In this document: positions 47,606 through 58,126 of the stretch, piece after piece
Layout: the number at the start of each line of letters is the position of its first letter
Numbering within the stretch: the first letter of the stretch is position 1
Origin: Cladobotryum mycophilum
Taxonomy: Eukaryota > Ascomycota > Sordariomycetes > Hypocreales > Hypocreaceae
Assembly: GCA_036429605.1 (NCBI GenBank)
Contig: CM071591.1
Location: 1,302,001-1,366,000, forward strand
Length of the DNA: 64,000 nucleotides
Reading direction: 5' to 3'
The notes under the pieces: model-generated
Databases searched by the model: none
What the model was told of the DNA's origin: nothing
What the model saw: only the letters and a program-made list of their open reading frames with translations
Position numbers and translations under genes: made by a program

Positions 47606-48437
47606 TGGAATGATCTGGATCTGTCGGCGAACCACTAAAAGTTCAAGTTCCTGTTGTCCGAAATGCTCACTGAGAGAGGTCCACGTTCTGTATCAACAAC
47701 GCCGTAAGCAATATATTAAGTCTGGCTCCGTATCTTAGTAGGTCGCAATACTCCTTGACGTCCAAGACCCATCATTGCCATCTCCTCGGAGATTGCAATC
47801 ATGATTTCTAATGCCTCCTCCATTGCGCATTCTGTTAGCCAGATGGAACAATTCATGGATTCGGAAAGGTGTGAACTTTGCATCGGAGGCCCTCCCCGTC
47901 TTCCATGGCATCCGATGCAGCGCGCGTGCAAACTGGAGGCAGTGTTGGACGGTTACAGCGCCCTTGATGGAGGGAATCAATGGATGGATGGAACCCACAC
48001 CACCGAAAGCCACCCCCGGGCCCCTGTAATGGGTTCCTTTAGTGGTTGCCACCTCCACAATTTAGCGCTCAAGTTTTTTTCCTTTCGCCTTGATAATGCG
48101 GAGAAATCCATCCATGGCTGGAACCGTTGTTAAGCGTTTGCAGGCCCTTAGCGCTGTAACATTAGCAACAATACACTAGACAGTACGTACATACATGGAG
48201 ACCGATTATCGTGAAGATTGTCCTTTAACTACTAGACCTACCCACACGTAAGAGCTGTCCACTGATAATGACCTGGACAATGATTACACTCTGAGGGAAG
48301 GTGCCAAGAAGTTGAAACAAGGCAAGGCCTCACGGTCACGACTTGCTCTTCTTTACCAGGGAGTCTGGAAATAGTTTTATCCAGACCCTTTCACAGACTT
48401 CAGTCGTTGAAGAAGGAAAAATTCAAATCCTACAATA

Positions 48438-48481
48438 CCATCATCACCACCATCACCATCACCACCATCACCATCACCACT
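48438..48481 (+). repeat. CAT/CAC trinucleotide tract
   Basis: Alternating CAT and CAC triplets that would read as poly-His in one frame. The surrounding ORF has no other gene-like feature, so it is called a repeat only. Confidence 0.9.
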
Positions 48482-49904
48482 TCCAGTATCTGCATTCATG
48501 CCAGTCGTTGAGACCAAGTGTGATTAATTCCCTAGTGCCATCCATCAGAAAAACAAGCAACATCTAGACAAATACCAATAAAGCCAGGCAGGCTTTCCTG
48601 GCTCGGCACGCAACGCAACGAGACGCAACGCAACGCAACGCTACACTGCCGTAACGTGAATCGAAATTCCCTCTATTGGAGGGAGGAAGCCTGCTGCCCA
48701 TCGTAACCATAGCCGAACATCCCCTCGTCCGAAAGCCACCCATTACTGACCGTTTTAGGCGCTCTGCCGGGGTCCAACGGACGGGTACCTCTGGAGCCAA
48801 TTTGGGAGCGCCCAGCCGAAACACTACGTTGCCATTCAGCTTTTTTTGGTCATTCGCGCGTCTCTCCGAAGCACATGTGAGCGGTACGTGGGCTTGCTCG
48901 CCGTGGTCAACACCCCACCTTGGGACACAACCTTGCTGCGTCTGCCCTCAAGTCATCCGCTCACCCAACAGCCCTGGGGCTTCTCAGAAAGGTGTGCATT
49001 CCAACTTTTCGGGTTCATGTGAAGAAGAACTTGTAGCACCAGCCATCATCATCAAGCACATGAAAATTGAATCAGACGGGCCAGTCTTTGTGTGTTAGCC
49101 CCTGCGCCTTTGCTCTCCCGTGTCGTCACGGTTCCTCGCGATCGCTTTTACATCAGCAAAGTGTGTCTCCTGGTGAGTACTGTCTCTGAGATTCCATTTC
49201 ATCCATTCCGTTTGCGTTCACTTTTCTTTCCTCACCTCTATCCTATGCGTTACCGTTGTTTTTGCCACCTGTGTATACTACTTGTTTGCCATGAGTGATG
49301 ATACATTCACCATGGCTTTGTCAAAGACTCTTAGTAGGTCACTGCCCTCTCTCGGCCGGACTGACGGAGGACTTGCCCTTACCTACGTCTCGTCAATCCC
49401 CCATCCCCCTACCCCGGTAGTCCATGAATCATTGCCTCAACCCAATCAAATCTCCAATCTTCCCCATGCTGCTATTCCATGTTGGCCCACCTCTCCAAAG
49501 GTAGTTCCTTTTTTTGTCCCTGGCGTGCTCTTATTACAATTGCATACGTATTTGATGGTGCCGGTTGATTGCGGGGACTCCACACCTTCCCCGGTTCCGA
49601 TCTTGACAAGGCCCCAGATTGTATGTATGTAAGTTGATATATTAGTCTCTTGCCCCCTTCCTTACTTCTCTTCCAAGTTGCTTTCTTACTCCCAGTCCAT
49701 CTCCATCAAGCCCAATGCTTCCTGATTCATGATTCATCTCACATTATCCCCCTATCAACCTGGCTATTCTGGCACAGCTCAAGTGTAATGCCGGTCTACT
49801 GCCATCACGATTGTCATTATTTCTACCGCACTGCTCTTCGAGGTCTCTCCATTAGCACCAGCATCTCGCCGCTTTACCTGTAAGGAATTTCAAATACTGA
49901 CGCC

Positions 49905-52614
49905 ATGACGACCGAAGTTCGCATCTTCAATACCCCAAAGTCTCTAGCTGAAAGGCTAGCTGAACCCTTGTCCATCTTCAACACACCTCGTACTATTCCG
50001 GATCCTCCTACACCCCCTGAGCTTGATCTTACCCCGGAGTCTTCTGCGCCAACTACGCCGCAACAGCCCCCAAAACTGTCATCAGCATATACAAGAGTCC
50101 CCATGGATACGCGCTCCGAGCACAATGAGGATGGCGTTACCTTTGCCTCCCAAGATAAACTGCCGAAGCTACCTATTCCTGAGCTAGAGAGCACCTGCAA
50201 GAAATATCTCGAGGTTTTGAAACCACTTCAAACCCCTCGGGAGCAAGCAGAGACGCGGCATGCTGTTGATGAGTTTCTACGAGAGGATGGACCTGATTTG
50301 CAAGAAAAGTTGAAGAGATATGCTCAGGGTAAGACGAGTTATATCGAACAGTTCTGTAGGTCTCACATATTTGCGCAGAATCTAATAATGCTCGAACGAT
50401 CTGGCTGACTTATCCTAGGGTACGACTCATACCTAAACTTCGATAACCCTGTAGTGCTCAACCTCAACCCCTTCTTCCTTTTGGAGGACGACCCTACGCC
50501 AGCACGAAACAATCAGGTCACTCGAGCGGCATCCTTGGTTGTGTCTTCCTTGGAATTCATTAGAGCGGTACGAAAGGAGGAGCTTCCGCCCGACACTTTT
50601 AAAGGGACACCTCTTTGCATGTATCAGTTCTCGCGATTATTTGGCACAGCCCGTGTACCAACGGAGGCTGGATGTCAAATTGAGCAGGACCCAGAGTCCA
50701 AGCACGTTATTGTCTTGTGCCACGGTCAGTTTTATTGGTTTGACGTTCTGGATGACAACTCAGATGTCATTATGACGGAAAGAGACATCGCCATCAATCT
50801 CCAGACGATTATCGACGACGCCACCGAGACCCCCATTCAGGACGCCGCAAAAGGTGCTCTTGGTGTTTTGAGCACAGAGAACCGCAAAGTGTGGTCAGGC
50901 TTGCGAGATGTCTTGACCCGTGAGCCGGGCTCAAATAACGCCGACTCCCTCAGCATTGTTGACTCGGCTCTCTTTGTCCTATGCCTCGACTATTCGGAGT
51001 CAACGAATGCGGCGGACCTTTGTCAAAACATGCTCTGCGGAACCAGTGAAATCAGGAATGGTGTTCAGGTTGGCACCTGCACGAATCGTTGGTACGACAA
51101 GCTTCAGATCATTGTTTGCAAAAACGGAAGTGCCGGTATCAACTTTGAGCATACCGGGGTAGACGGCCACACCGTTCTTCGATTCGCCAGTGATGTATAT
51201 ACAGACACGATCCTCCGTTTTGCTCGCACCATTAATGGAAAAGCCCCGACAATGTGGGCTTCTACGAGCCCGGATCCCTCCAAGAGAGATGTGGAGAGCT
51301 TTGGAGATGTTAACACCACCCCACGAAAACTCGGATGGGACATGATCCCAGAGCTGAGCATTGCGGTGCGCTTCGCAGAGACCAGGCTCGCCGATCTGAT
51401 TGAGCAGAACGAGTTCCAATGCCTTGACTTTTCTACCTATGGTAAGAATTTCATCACGTCCATGGGCTTCTCACCCGATGCCTTTGTCCAAATGGCATTC
51501 CAGGCAGCCTACTACGGACTTTACGGCCGGGTGGAGTGTACATATGAGCCAGCCATGACCAAGTTTTACTTGCACGGGCGCACAGAGGCCATCCGAACTG
51601 TTTCAGAAGATTCAGTTAATTTTGTCCAGACGTTTTGGGGCGACAATCCGGCAGAGCAGAAGATTGAAGCACTAAAGCGTGCATGCCAGAAACATGTCAA
51701 TAACACAAAGGAGTGCTCCAAAGCGCAGGGCTGTGATAGGCATCTCTATGCCTTGTTCAGCGTCTGGCAAAAGTATCTTGACGATGGGCTGGACAGCGAC
51801 ATGAGCAGCATTGGTGCATCAAGTCCAGCCATGTCGGCACCGGGAAGCCCGTTGAGCGCAACATTGTCAACAGACGGCGTAGAGGTAAAGCCTACTAGGG
51901 ATCGTGGCAACAGCCATTCGAGATCGCGAGATACTCACCCTCTGCCAATGATATTTGCAGATTCAGGATGGGACAAGCTGAACACAACCATCATCTCTAC
52001 TTCCAACTGCGGCAACCCTTGTCTTCGACACTTTGGCTTTGGTCCAACCTCGGGAGACGGATTCGGTATCGGATACATTATCAAAGATGAGGGTATTTCC
52101 ATCTGCGTTTCCAGCAAACACCGCCAGACAAAGCGATTCATCAACACCTTGGAGAGCTACCTGATGGAAATTCGACGTATCCTGAAGATTACAAACCGCA
52201 AGGTGGCAGCCACAAAATCAAGCCGGGCTCGCGAGGCAGAATCGGCACGACCCAAGGCGCCAAGCAGATTGAAGTCTCGAGGCAAACTCCTCACTGGCAC
52301 AGAAGTCACTAGACTAGAAGGAGCACGATCGATCACCGGACCTGTATCACCAACAGAAGCGAGCTTTGGTCCTAGTGACGATGACGAATTAGGTGGATGT
52401 ATGCTGCTACCCCTTGACCGCCCAAGAATTACGGATTACAATATGCTAACGGTTTATTTTTACAGACGGTTTCTTTGACGCGGGAATGCTTCTTCAGGCG
52501 CTCCGAGCTCGCGGGGAGCCGATGGATGAAGCAGAGACAAAGGCATCTGAGCGGGCGGCGGTGCAGGCCCGGCGGAGAGATGTGGGCAAAAAATTACGAT
52601 TGGTTACGGAGTGA
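49905..52614 (+). CDS. Carnitine O-acetyltransferase, YAT1/YAT2 type
   Basis: Exons 49905-50355, 50419-52398 and 52466-52614 give 859 aa. Junctions follow family motifs: EQFW|YDSYLNFDNPVVLN and ELGGY|GFFDAGMLLQALRARGE. For the last intron the GTATGC donor at 52399 is preferred to the GTGGAT five bases earlier. N-terminal about 75 residues are Pro/Thr-rich with no clear mitochondrial presequence. The choline/carnitine acyltransferase core starts KLPKLPIPELESTCKKYLE. The catalytic His is in INFEHTGVDGH (about residue 394), and the substrate motif is in NTTIISTSNCGNP. A Ser-rich insertion (about 607-655) and Lys/Arg-rich tail resemble large Yat2-like enzymes. No C-terminal SKL is present. The enzyme moves acetyl units between CoA and carnitine, for growth on acetate, fatty acids or ethanol. 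A cytosolic or outer-mitochondrial location is inferred. Confidence 0.93.
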
Positions 52615-53390
52615 TGGCTGCATTGAATGATTTATGGAAATTTTACTACGTACATGCTATGAATTCTGATTGCCGTTGGGGCTGGATTTGGACATCTTTC
52701 TCTCTTTGAGTAACACACTAGATTTATGGATGTACAGCGATTTTATGAATGGAAAGCGTTGGAGCCGAATAATGATTTATATTTGACACCCCCTAAATAA
52801 CCATTTGAAAATATACACATGGTTTAGTCTTTATTGCATGTTGTACAACCTTGATCTGACCTAAGAATGAGATGAAGCAGTGTGATGAATGGCATTTCAC
52901 TCTAGGGTAATTGGAAGAACACTTGGTAGGGATTATCGCTCAAGGCATGGTAAAACACCTGTGCAAGTTGAAATCCATGGATCTACTTATAGATTAAAGA
53001 AGTCTAGAGAAATCACAAGAATCGATGACATCAATTTAAAAGGTGTCAGCAAAATTGAATTCTTTGCAAGAGCCTTTTGGCCGTCATTAACCATGACTTG
53101 AATTCTAATCAAACGTATCAAAGCGGGTTTTTAGACCAACGGAAAAGGCGGAAATGAGCGGAGTCGATCTTCTTCCCTTTTTTCCCCCATAAGGTTGCCA
53201 CAGTTACAGTGAAGGAAAAATACAGAACTTTGTTTGGCTGAGATACTTGGCTGTATGATTGGGGCAAAGGAGCAAGCAAGGTAAGCTGGTTGGTAAGGGG
53301 CTTGGTTGGTATTCTGGTTGGATAAGTCGTCGAGGGGTGGGGGGAATAAACACGGGAATGATGAACGTGGTGGATAGATTTGTAGGTATT
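52615..53390. other. Intergenic, with one orphan AT-rich ORF
   Basis: The 3' flank of the carnitine acetyltransferase gene. The only open frame of note is 52889-53101, listed separately. The remainder is featureless. Confidence 0.45.
52889..53101 (+). CDS. Orphan 70-codon ORF, doubtful
   Basis: ATG-started frame of 70 codons, rich in Lys and Arg (GRTLGRDYRSRHGKTPVQ, then YRLKKSREITRIDDINLKG), ending FWPSLTMT. I recognise no family. Most codons end in A or T (AGA, GGT, TTA, ACA), unlike the C/G-ending codons of the true genes here. It may be a chance ORF, a relic of inserted DNA, or a small gene. No splice signals or neighbours support any of these. Confidence 0.2.
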   Translation: MAFHSRVIGRTLGRDYRSRHGKTPVQVEIHGSTYRLKKSREITRIDDINLKGVSKIEFFARAFWPSLTMT

Positions 53391-53398
53391 ACGTCTCT

Positions 53399-53703
53399 TG
53401 GTTTCTGGCGTTTTTGTCTGTTTCTGGCGTTTTTGTCTGTTTCTGTCGTGTCTGTCTGTTTCTGTCGTGTCTGTCTGTTTCTGTCGTGTCTGTCTGTTTC
53501 TGTCGTGTCTGTCTGTTCCTGCCGTGTCTGTCTGTTTCTATCTATATCTCTCATGTCTATCTGTTCCTGTCTGTTCCTCTTGTTCCTGTCTGTTTCTGTC
53601 TGTATCTCTCATGTCTGTCTGTTCCTGTCTGTTCCTCTTGTTCCTGTCTGTTCCTGTCCGTTTCTCTCATGTCTATCTGTGTCTCTCATGTCTGTCTATT
53701 TTT
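53399..53703 (+). repeat. 19-bp minisatellite (ttctgtcgtgtctgtctgt)
   Basis: Perfect spacing of 19 bp between ttctgtcgtg starts at 53441, 53460, 53479 and 53498, flanked by degenerate units (tttctggcgt; tctcatgtctatctgttcc) to about 53703. Because 19 is not a multiple of 3, all three plus frames stay open and encode rotated versions of the same Cys/Val/Ser/Phe-rich peptide. These ORFs are artefacts. Confidence 0.85.
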
Positions 53704-54300
53704 CAGGTGTTATTAATTACCTTGCCATAGGCCCGTGCTCGTCTATCTACAAGTATCTTACTCGGCTCGTGTCATCGAATCATCGTAATCAATGGAGGGG
53801 CAAACGAAAAGCAGAAGAAGAGGTGGAGCCAAAACTTTTTCATTAAGCTGGAGTCCTTTTTTACTCAGCTGGGCTTAGCGCGGTACGAGATACAAAGTAC
53901 TTACCTGGTAGTACCTGGTAGTACCTACATGCGTAGCGCACAAAGTAGCCTCCCACAGTGGATTCAACCGCCCCGCCTCGTTGTCTCGCCACCCAAAGAA
54001 AAGTTGGTGGGGAGAATTTTTTTCTTCCCTTCTTTGGCTGGCTGAGGGGAATGTTTGTAGATGTGATGGGCTGTGCAAGCTCTTTTTGGTTTGTTTTATT
54101 ACCAAGGGATGTGAGAGGAATGTTTGCCCGATTCATTTCCTACTGTGAGGCTTACACGTTTGGAATCATCATTTTACGGTACAAACAAACTGATGAGTTG
54201 TGAGGCTACGGAATGACCGGGGCTGCTGTTTGTCTGTTTGTGAGAGGCTATACGTTATCTTGCATCTCCAAGCCACATTTCGTTTGCGTCAAGGGGGTGA
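53704..54300. other. Intergenic, no gene recognised
   Basis: Contains a small direct repeat ctggtagtac at about 53909-53928. Nothing else was seen. Confidence 0.4.
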
Positions 54301-54890
54301 TGATGGAGGGGTCAAAGAGAAGAGAATAGAAAAAAGGAAAAAAGCTAGGAGAGCCGATCTTTGGGACGCAAAAAAAGGTACCAGGACAGGAGCAGGAGCA
54401 GCAGCCAGCCAGAAACAGAGAGGGGGAGGGGTTTTTTTCTTTCTCTCTCTTTCTTTGAGGTGCGCACGGTGCCAAGAGTTGAGCTTACCAGGCACTGGGA
54501 CGTTGGACGTGGGAGGGAGAGGCTAAACTGCTAACTGCTAACTGCACAAGCACACAGGCACCTTGATGGTGGGGCAGCAAAAGGTAATAGTGACTTGTGC
54601 AGCGGCTAACGGCACAGCATAAATAAAAGTACCAATGACCTGAGGAGTGCCCCGCGATGGAATTTTCAAAGAGCTGGCGGGGGGAGGGACAAAATGACAT
54701 CAAAGCCTAGGATGCATGGAAGGAGGGGAAGCCCAAAGAAAAAAAGAAGATTGATCAATGATTGCGACTTGAGATGCAGTACCGATGGGAGGTTTCTTGG
54801 GGATCAAAGGGAGGAGGGGGAGGGAGGCAAAAAAGAAATGCATAGAAAGACGAATAGATGTTTCTTTTTTTTTACCCATCTTTAATCTAT

Positions 54891-54925
54891 TTTCCAGCAG
54901 CTTCTCACCGCATCCAGTCAGTTCC
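54891..54925 (+). promoter_or_regulatory. Step-type heat-shock element, TTC every 10 bp
   Basis: TTC at 54892-54894 and 54902-54904, ATC at 54912-54914 and TTC at 54922-54924: four positions with exact 10-bp period (7-bp gaps), three matching TTC. This is the step arrangement known for HSF binding. It lies about 330-365 bp before the hsp70 ATG. Confidence 0.6.
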
Positions 54926-55010
54926 AGCGAGCCTTGCAGCGCCTTCGGGTGCCTGCCAGAGGCTTCCATCCAGTAGCCCCTGCAAAAATCTTGGTGTGGG
55001 CACTTGTTTT

Positions 55011-55040
55011 AGAAAAGTGTAGAACCGCATCGAAACCTTC
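55011..55040 (+). promoter_or_regulatory. Step-type heat-shock element, GAA every 10 bp
   Basis: GAA at 55012-55014, 55022-55024 and 55032-55034, each separated by exactly 7 bp, followed by TTC at 55038-55040. Three in-register GAA units 220-250 bp before the ATG of a cytosolic hsp70 gene are a strong candidate HSF site. Confidence 0.65.
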
Positions 55041-55257
55041 CCACCGACCTTTATTTAGGTTCCTCATCAGCAACCGCAGCAACTGCTTCTTCTTTTCCCT
55101 CTTCTCATACCATCCTCTCTCATACAATCTCTCCTCCCTCACAATTCTCTAAATACCCTGTTCTCTTTTTTCCTTTTTTCCTTTTCCTTTTTTTTTGAGA
55201 GATCATTTTGAACATCTACACACTTAATCACACACAACACCACAAACTACCGCAATC

Positions 55258-55836
55258 ATGACGATGGGTCCTGCTGTCGGTATCGACTTGGGTACTACGT
55301 ACTCTTGCGTCGGTATCTTCCGTGAGGATCGATGCGATATCATTGCCAATGACCAGGGTAACCGAACCACTCCCTCGTTCGTTGCCTTCACCGACACCGA
55401 GCGTCTGATTGGTGATGCCGCCAAGAACCAGGTCGCCATGAACCCCCAGAACACAGTCTTTGACGCCAAGCGTTTGATCGGACGCAAGTTCGCCGACGCT
55501 GAGGTCCAGGCTGATATGAAGCACTTCCCCTTCAAGATCATCGACAAGGGCTCCAAGCCCGTCATCGAGGTCGAGTTCAAGGGCGAGAACAAGACCTTCA
55601 CCCCCGAGGAGATCTCCGCCATGATCCTCACCAAGATGCGAGAGACTGCCGAGGCCTACCTCGGTGGTACCGTCAACAACGCTGTCGTCACCGTCCCCGC
55701 CTACTTCAACGACAGCCAGCGTCAGGCCACCAAGGACGCCGGTCTCATTGCCGGTCTCAACGTCCTCCGAATCATCAACGAGCCCACCGCCGCTGCCATT
55801 GCCTACGGTCTTGACAAGAAGGTCGACGGTGAGCGC

Positions 55837-55868
<32 letters not shown>

Positions 55869-56178
55869 CTTCGATGTCTCTCTCCTGACCATTGAGGAGG
55901 GTATCTTCGAGGTCAAGTCCACCGCTGGTGACACTCACTTGGGTGGTGAGGACTTTGACAACCGTCTCGTCAACCACTTCGTAAATGAATTCAAAAGGAA
56001 ACACAAGGTCAGAATTTCTAGTAACACCTCGTCAGAACTTCATACTAACTCATCATCACAGAAAGATTTGTCCACCAACGCTCGTGCTCTGCGACGTCTC
56101 CGAACCGCTTGCGAGCGTGCCAAGCGAACTCTCTCTTCCTCTGCCCAGACCTCCATTGAGATCGACTCTCTCTTCGAG

Positions 56179-56213
<35 letters not shown>

Positions 56214-57278
56214 TTTCGAGGAGCTCTGCCAGGATCTCTTCCGATCCACCCTCCAGCCCGTCGACCGTGTCCTCGCTGACGCCAAGTGTGACAAGAGCGC
56301 GGTCCACGAGATCGTCCTCGTCGGTGGCTCTACCCGTATCCCCCGTGTCCAGAAGCTCATTACCGACTACTTTAACGGAAAGGAGCCCAACAAGTCCATC
56401 AACCCCGATGAGGCTGTTGCCTACGGTGCCGCTGTCCAGGCTGCCATCCTGTCTGGTGACACTTCTTCCAAGTCCACCAACGAGATCTTGCTTCTCGACG
56501 TCGCTCCCCTCTCTCTTGGTATCGAGACTGCTGGTGGCATGATGACCAAGCTCATTCCCCGCAACACCACAATCCCCACCAAGAAGTCCGAGGTCTTCTC
56601 CACCTTCTCTGACAACCAGCCTGGTGTCCTCATCCAGGTCTACGAGGGTGAGCGTCAACGCACCAAGGACAACAACCTGCTCGGCAAGTTCGAGCTCACC
56701 GGCATTCCCCCGCTCCTCGTGGTGTCCCCCAGATTGAGGTCACCTTCGACGTTGATGCCAACGGTATCATGAACGTCTCCGCCGTTGAGAAGGGCACCGG
56801 CAAGTCCAACAAGATTGTCATTACCAACGACAAGGGCCGTCTGTCCAAGGAGGAGATTGAGCGTATGCTTTCTGACGCCGAGAAGTACAAGGAGGAGGAC
56901 GAGGCTGAGGGCCGTCGTGTCTCTGCCAAGAACGGCCTCGAGTCTTACGCCTACTCTCTCCGAAACACCCTTGCCGACGGCAAGGTTGACGAGAAGATTG
57001 ACGCCGCCGACAAGGAGAAGCTCAAGGCTGAGATCGACAAGGTCGTTGCCTGGCTCGACGACAGCCAGCAGGCTACTCGTGAGGAGTACGAGGAGCACCA
57101 GAAGGAGCTCGAGAGTGTCGCCAACCCCATCATGATGAAGTTCTACGGAGCTGGTGGTGAGGGTGGTGCTGGCATGCCCGGCATGCCCGGCGGTGCTCCC
57201 GGCGGCTTCCCTGGCGCTGGCGGCCCCGGTGCTGCCCACGGTGGTGACGACGGTCCCACCGTTGAGGAGGTTGACTAA
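55258..57278 (+). CDS. Cytosolic Hsp70 chaperone (Ssa type), one apparent frameshift
   Basis: Starts MTMGPAVGIDLGTTYSCVG. Exon 1 is 55258-56007, a 54-nt intron spans 56008-56061 (GTCAGA donor, ACTAAC branch, CAG acceptor), and exon 2 runs to TAA at 57278. The intron is stop-free and in frame, but splicing restores the family sequence KRKHK|KDLSTNARALRRLRT. Hsp70 signatures are present: IDLGTTYS, IFDLGGGTFDVS and VLVGGSTRIPRVQKL. The substrate-binding domain includes NTTIPTKKSEVF, the lid is Lys/Glu-rich, and the GMPG-repeat tail ends in EEVD, the cytosolic co-chaperone motif. Frame 1 breaks after FELTGIPP at the run of five C (56707-56711). One more C would restore the frame, and the next frame continues VTFDVDANGIMNVSA to the end. 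Intact length is about 655 aa, normal. Hsp70 folds and refolds proteins with ATP. The break is probably an assembly error. Confidence 0.93.
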
Positions 57279-57683
57279 ATTACACGTTGATACCCCGACA
57301 TCAATCTTTTTGACTTCTAGATTGGGAACGCCGCTCAAGATGTGGAGGCTTGTCCAGGGGATCAAGGGATGATGCAATGATTTAGAATTCGGCGCTTGCT
57401 TGTTACTAGCATTTTACGGTCATGGACAAGGGTAAAAAAGCAGGGCGGTTGCCCGGGTTGTACTTTAATGAGTTTAAGGGAATAAAATTCACTGTTATAG
57501 AATAACTACATGTCTGGTGAAGTGTGATGAATGTGTCTCTTGATGTGAAGTTGTAATTGTAGATTTGGGAGATGCTAATCGTGCCACTATTTCATTCTAG
57601 ATGCAAGGATCGTGATGTTTGCACATCAGTCTGGTATGCTGTAACACTCATGATAGCCGGCATCGGGGTATGTGCATAACCAC

Positions 57684-57709
57684 AGCCAGCACAGCTAGCT
57701 GTGCTGGCT
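57684..57709. repeat. Perfect 26-bp palindrome
   Basis: Two 13-bp arms, agccagcacagct and its reverse complement, meet at a central CTAG with no spacer. It could extrude as a cruciform or form an RNA hairpin downstream of hsp70. Confidence 0.9.
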
Positions 57710-57724
57710 TTACTGGCCCTGCTG

Positions 57725-57743
57725 GCAGTAACGTCGTTACTGC
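57725..57743. repeat. 19-bp inverted repeat, 9-bp arms, 1-nt spacer
   Basis: gcagtaacg at 57725-57733, T at 57734, cgttactgc at 57735-57743. It lies 15 bp to the right of the 26-bp palindrome. Confidence 0.9.
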
Positions 57744-58126
57744 ATTAGTCCTATAACAGTGAATTGATAGCTCAAGCTTTATATCAAGTTTGATCTCAGC
57801 ACAGTTGTAGCTTAGATCTTTAGTCTTTCTAGTTCTTTCTAATCTATCAACTGGTTATGAGCCTGGGGAATCTCTCCGGGTCGCTTCCACTACGTTTGAC
57901 TCAACAAGTCCACAATCTCTAAGTCTCTCAAGACTCTCCTTTCCCAAAAGCCCAAATTTACTCTCACAGATTTTCCCTATCCTGAGTGTTGCAGAATACC
58001 AACAGTCTCATGATGCCCATCTACATTGGCCCATTCATGCTGGATATAGTTGATAGAAGAGAGAGTATCATCATCATTACATGCTCCTTTATACTTGTAC
58101 AAATTATACATCGCTCCCAATCATCG

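Larger units (their letters stand above)
46669..49904. other. Repeat-rich intergenic region and leader of the carnitine acetyltransferase gene
   Basis: Simple repeats: ttgatg units at 47190-47213, (GTGAGA)n at about 47545-47604, CAC/CAT tracts at 48438-48481 and CGCAA units at about 48608-48642. The last kilobase is pyrimidine-rich and probably leader of the next gene. Open frames in this interval show no domain. Confidence 0.5.
54301..55257 (+). promoter_or_regulatory. hsp70 promoter with heat-shock and stress elements
   Basis: AGGGG stress-response-type elements (STRE) occur at 54307-54311, 54421-54425, 54427-54431, 54724-54728 and 54815-54819, with the reverse form CCCCT at 54977-54981. 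Two step-type heat-shock elements are listed separately. A T-rich tract and ctaaatac near 55149-55156 precede a leader running to the ATG at 55258. In fungi, Hsf1-type factors bind HSEs, and zinc-finger stress factors (Msn2/4-like) bind AGGGG. Functional binding is inferred. Confidence 0.6.
57490..57761. mobile_element. Candidate MITE-like element, 272 bp
   Basis: Bounded by perfect inverted repeats: aattcactgttatag at 57486-57500 and its exact reverse complement at 57751-57765. If the ends are CACTG...CAGTG, both sides carry AATT, a possible 4-bp target duplication (AATT is itself palindromic, so this is ambiguous). There is no coding capacity inside. Two internal palindromes suggest a foldback structure. 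Only one copy is visible, so the mobile nature is unproven; a transcription-termination structure between convergent genes is the alternative. Confidence 0.35.
57279..58126. other. Convergent intergenic region (hsp70 / DUF3128 3' ends) with palindromes
   Basis: No coding sequence. Contains the 272-bp inverted-repeat-bounded candidate element at 57490-57761 and two tight palindromes within it. Confidence 0.55.

Noticed and set aside
55228..56004. 258-codon minus-strand ORF opposite hsp70
   Set aside because: Antisense open frames are an expected by-product of strong C-ending codon bias in hsp70; no domain and no independent start context.
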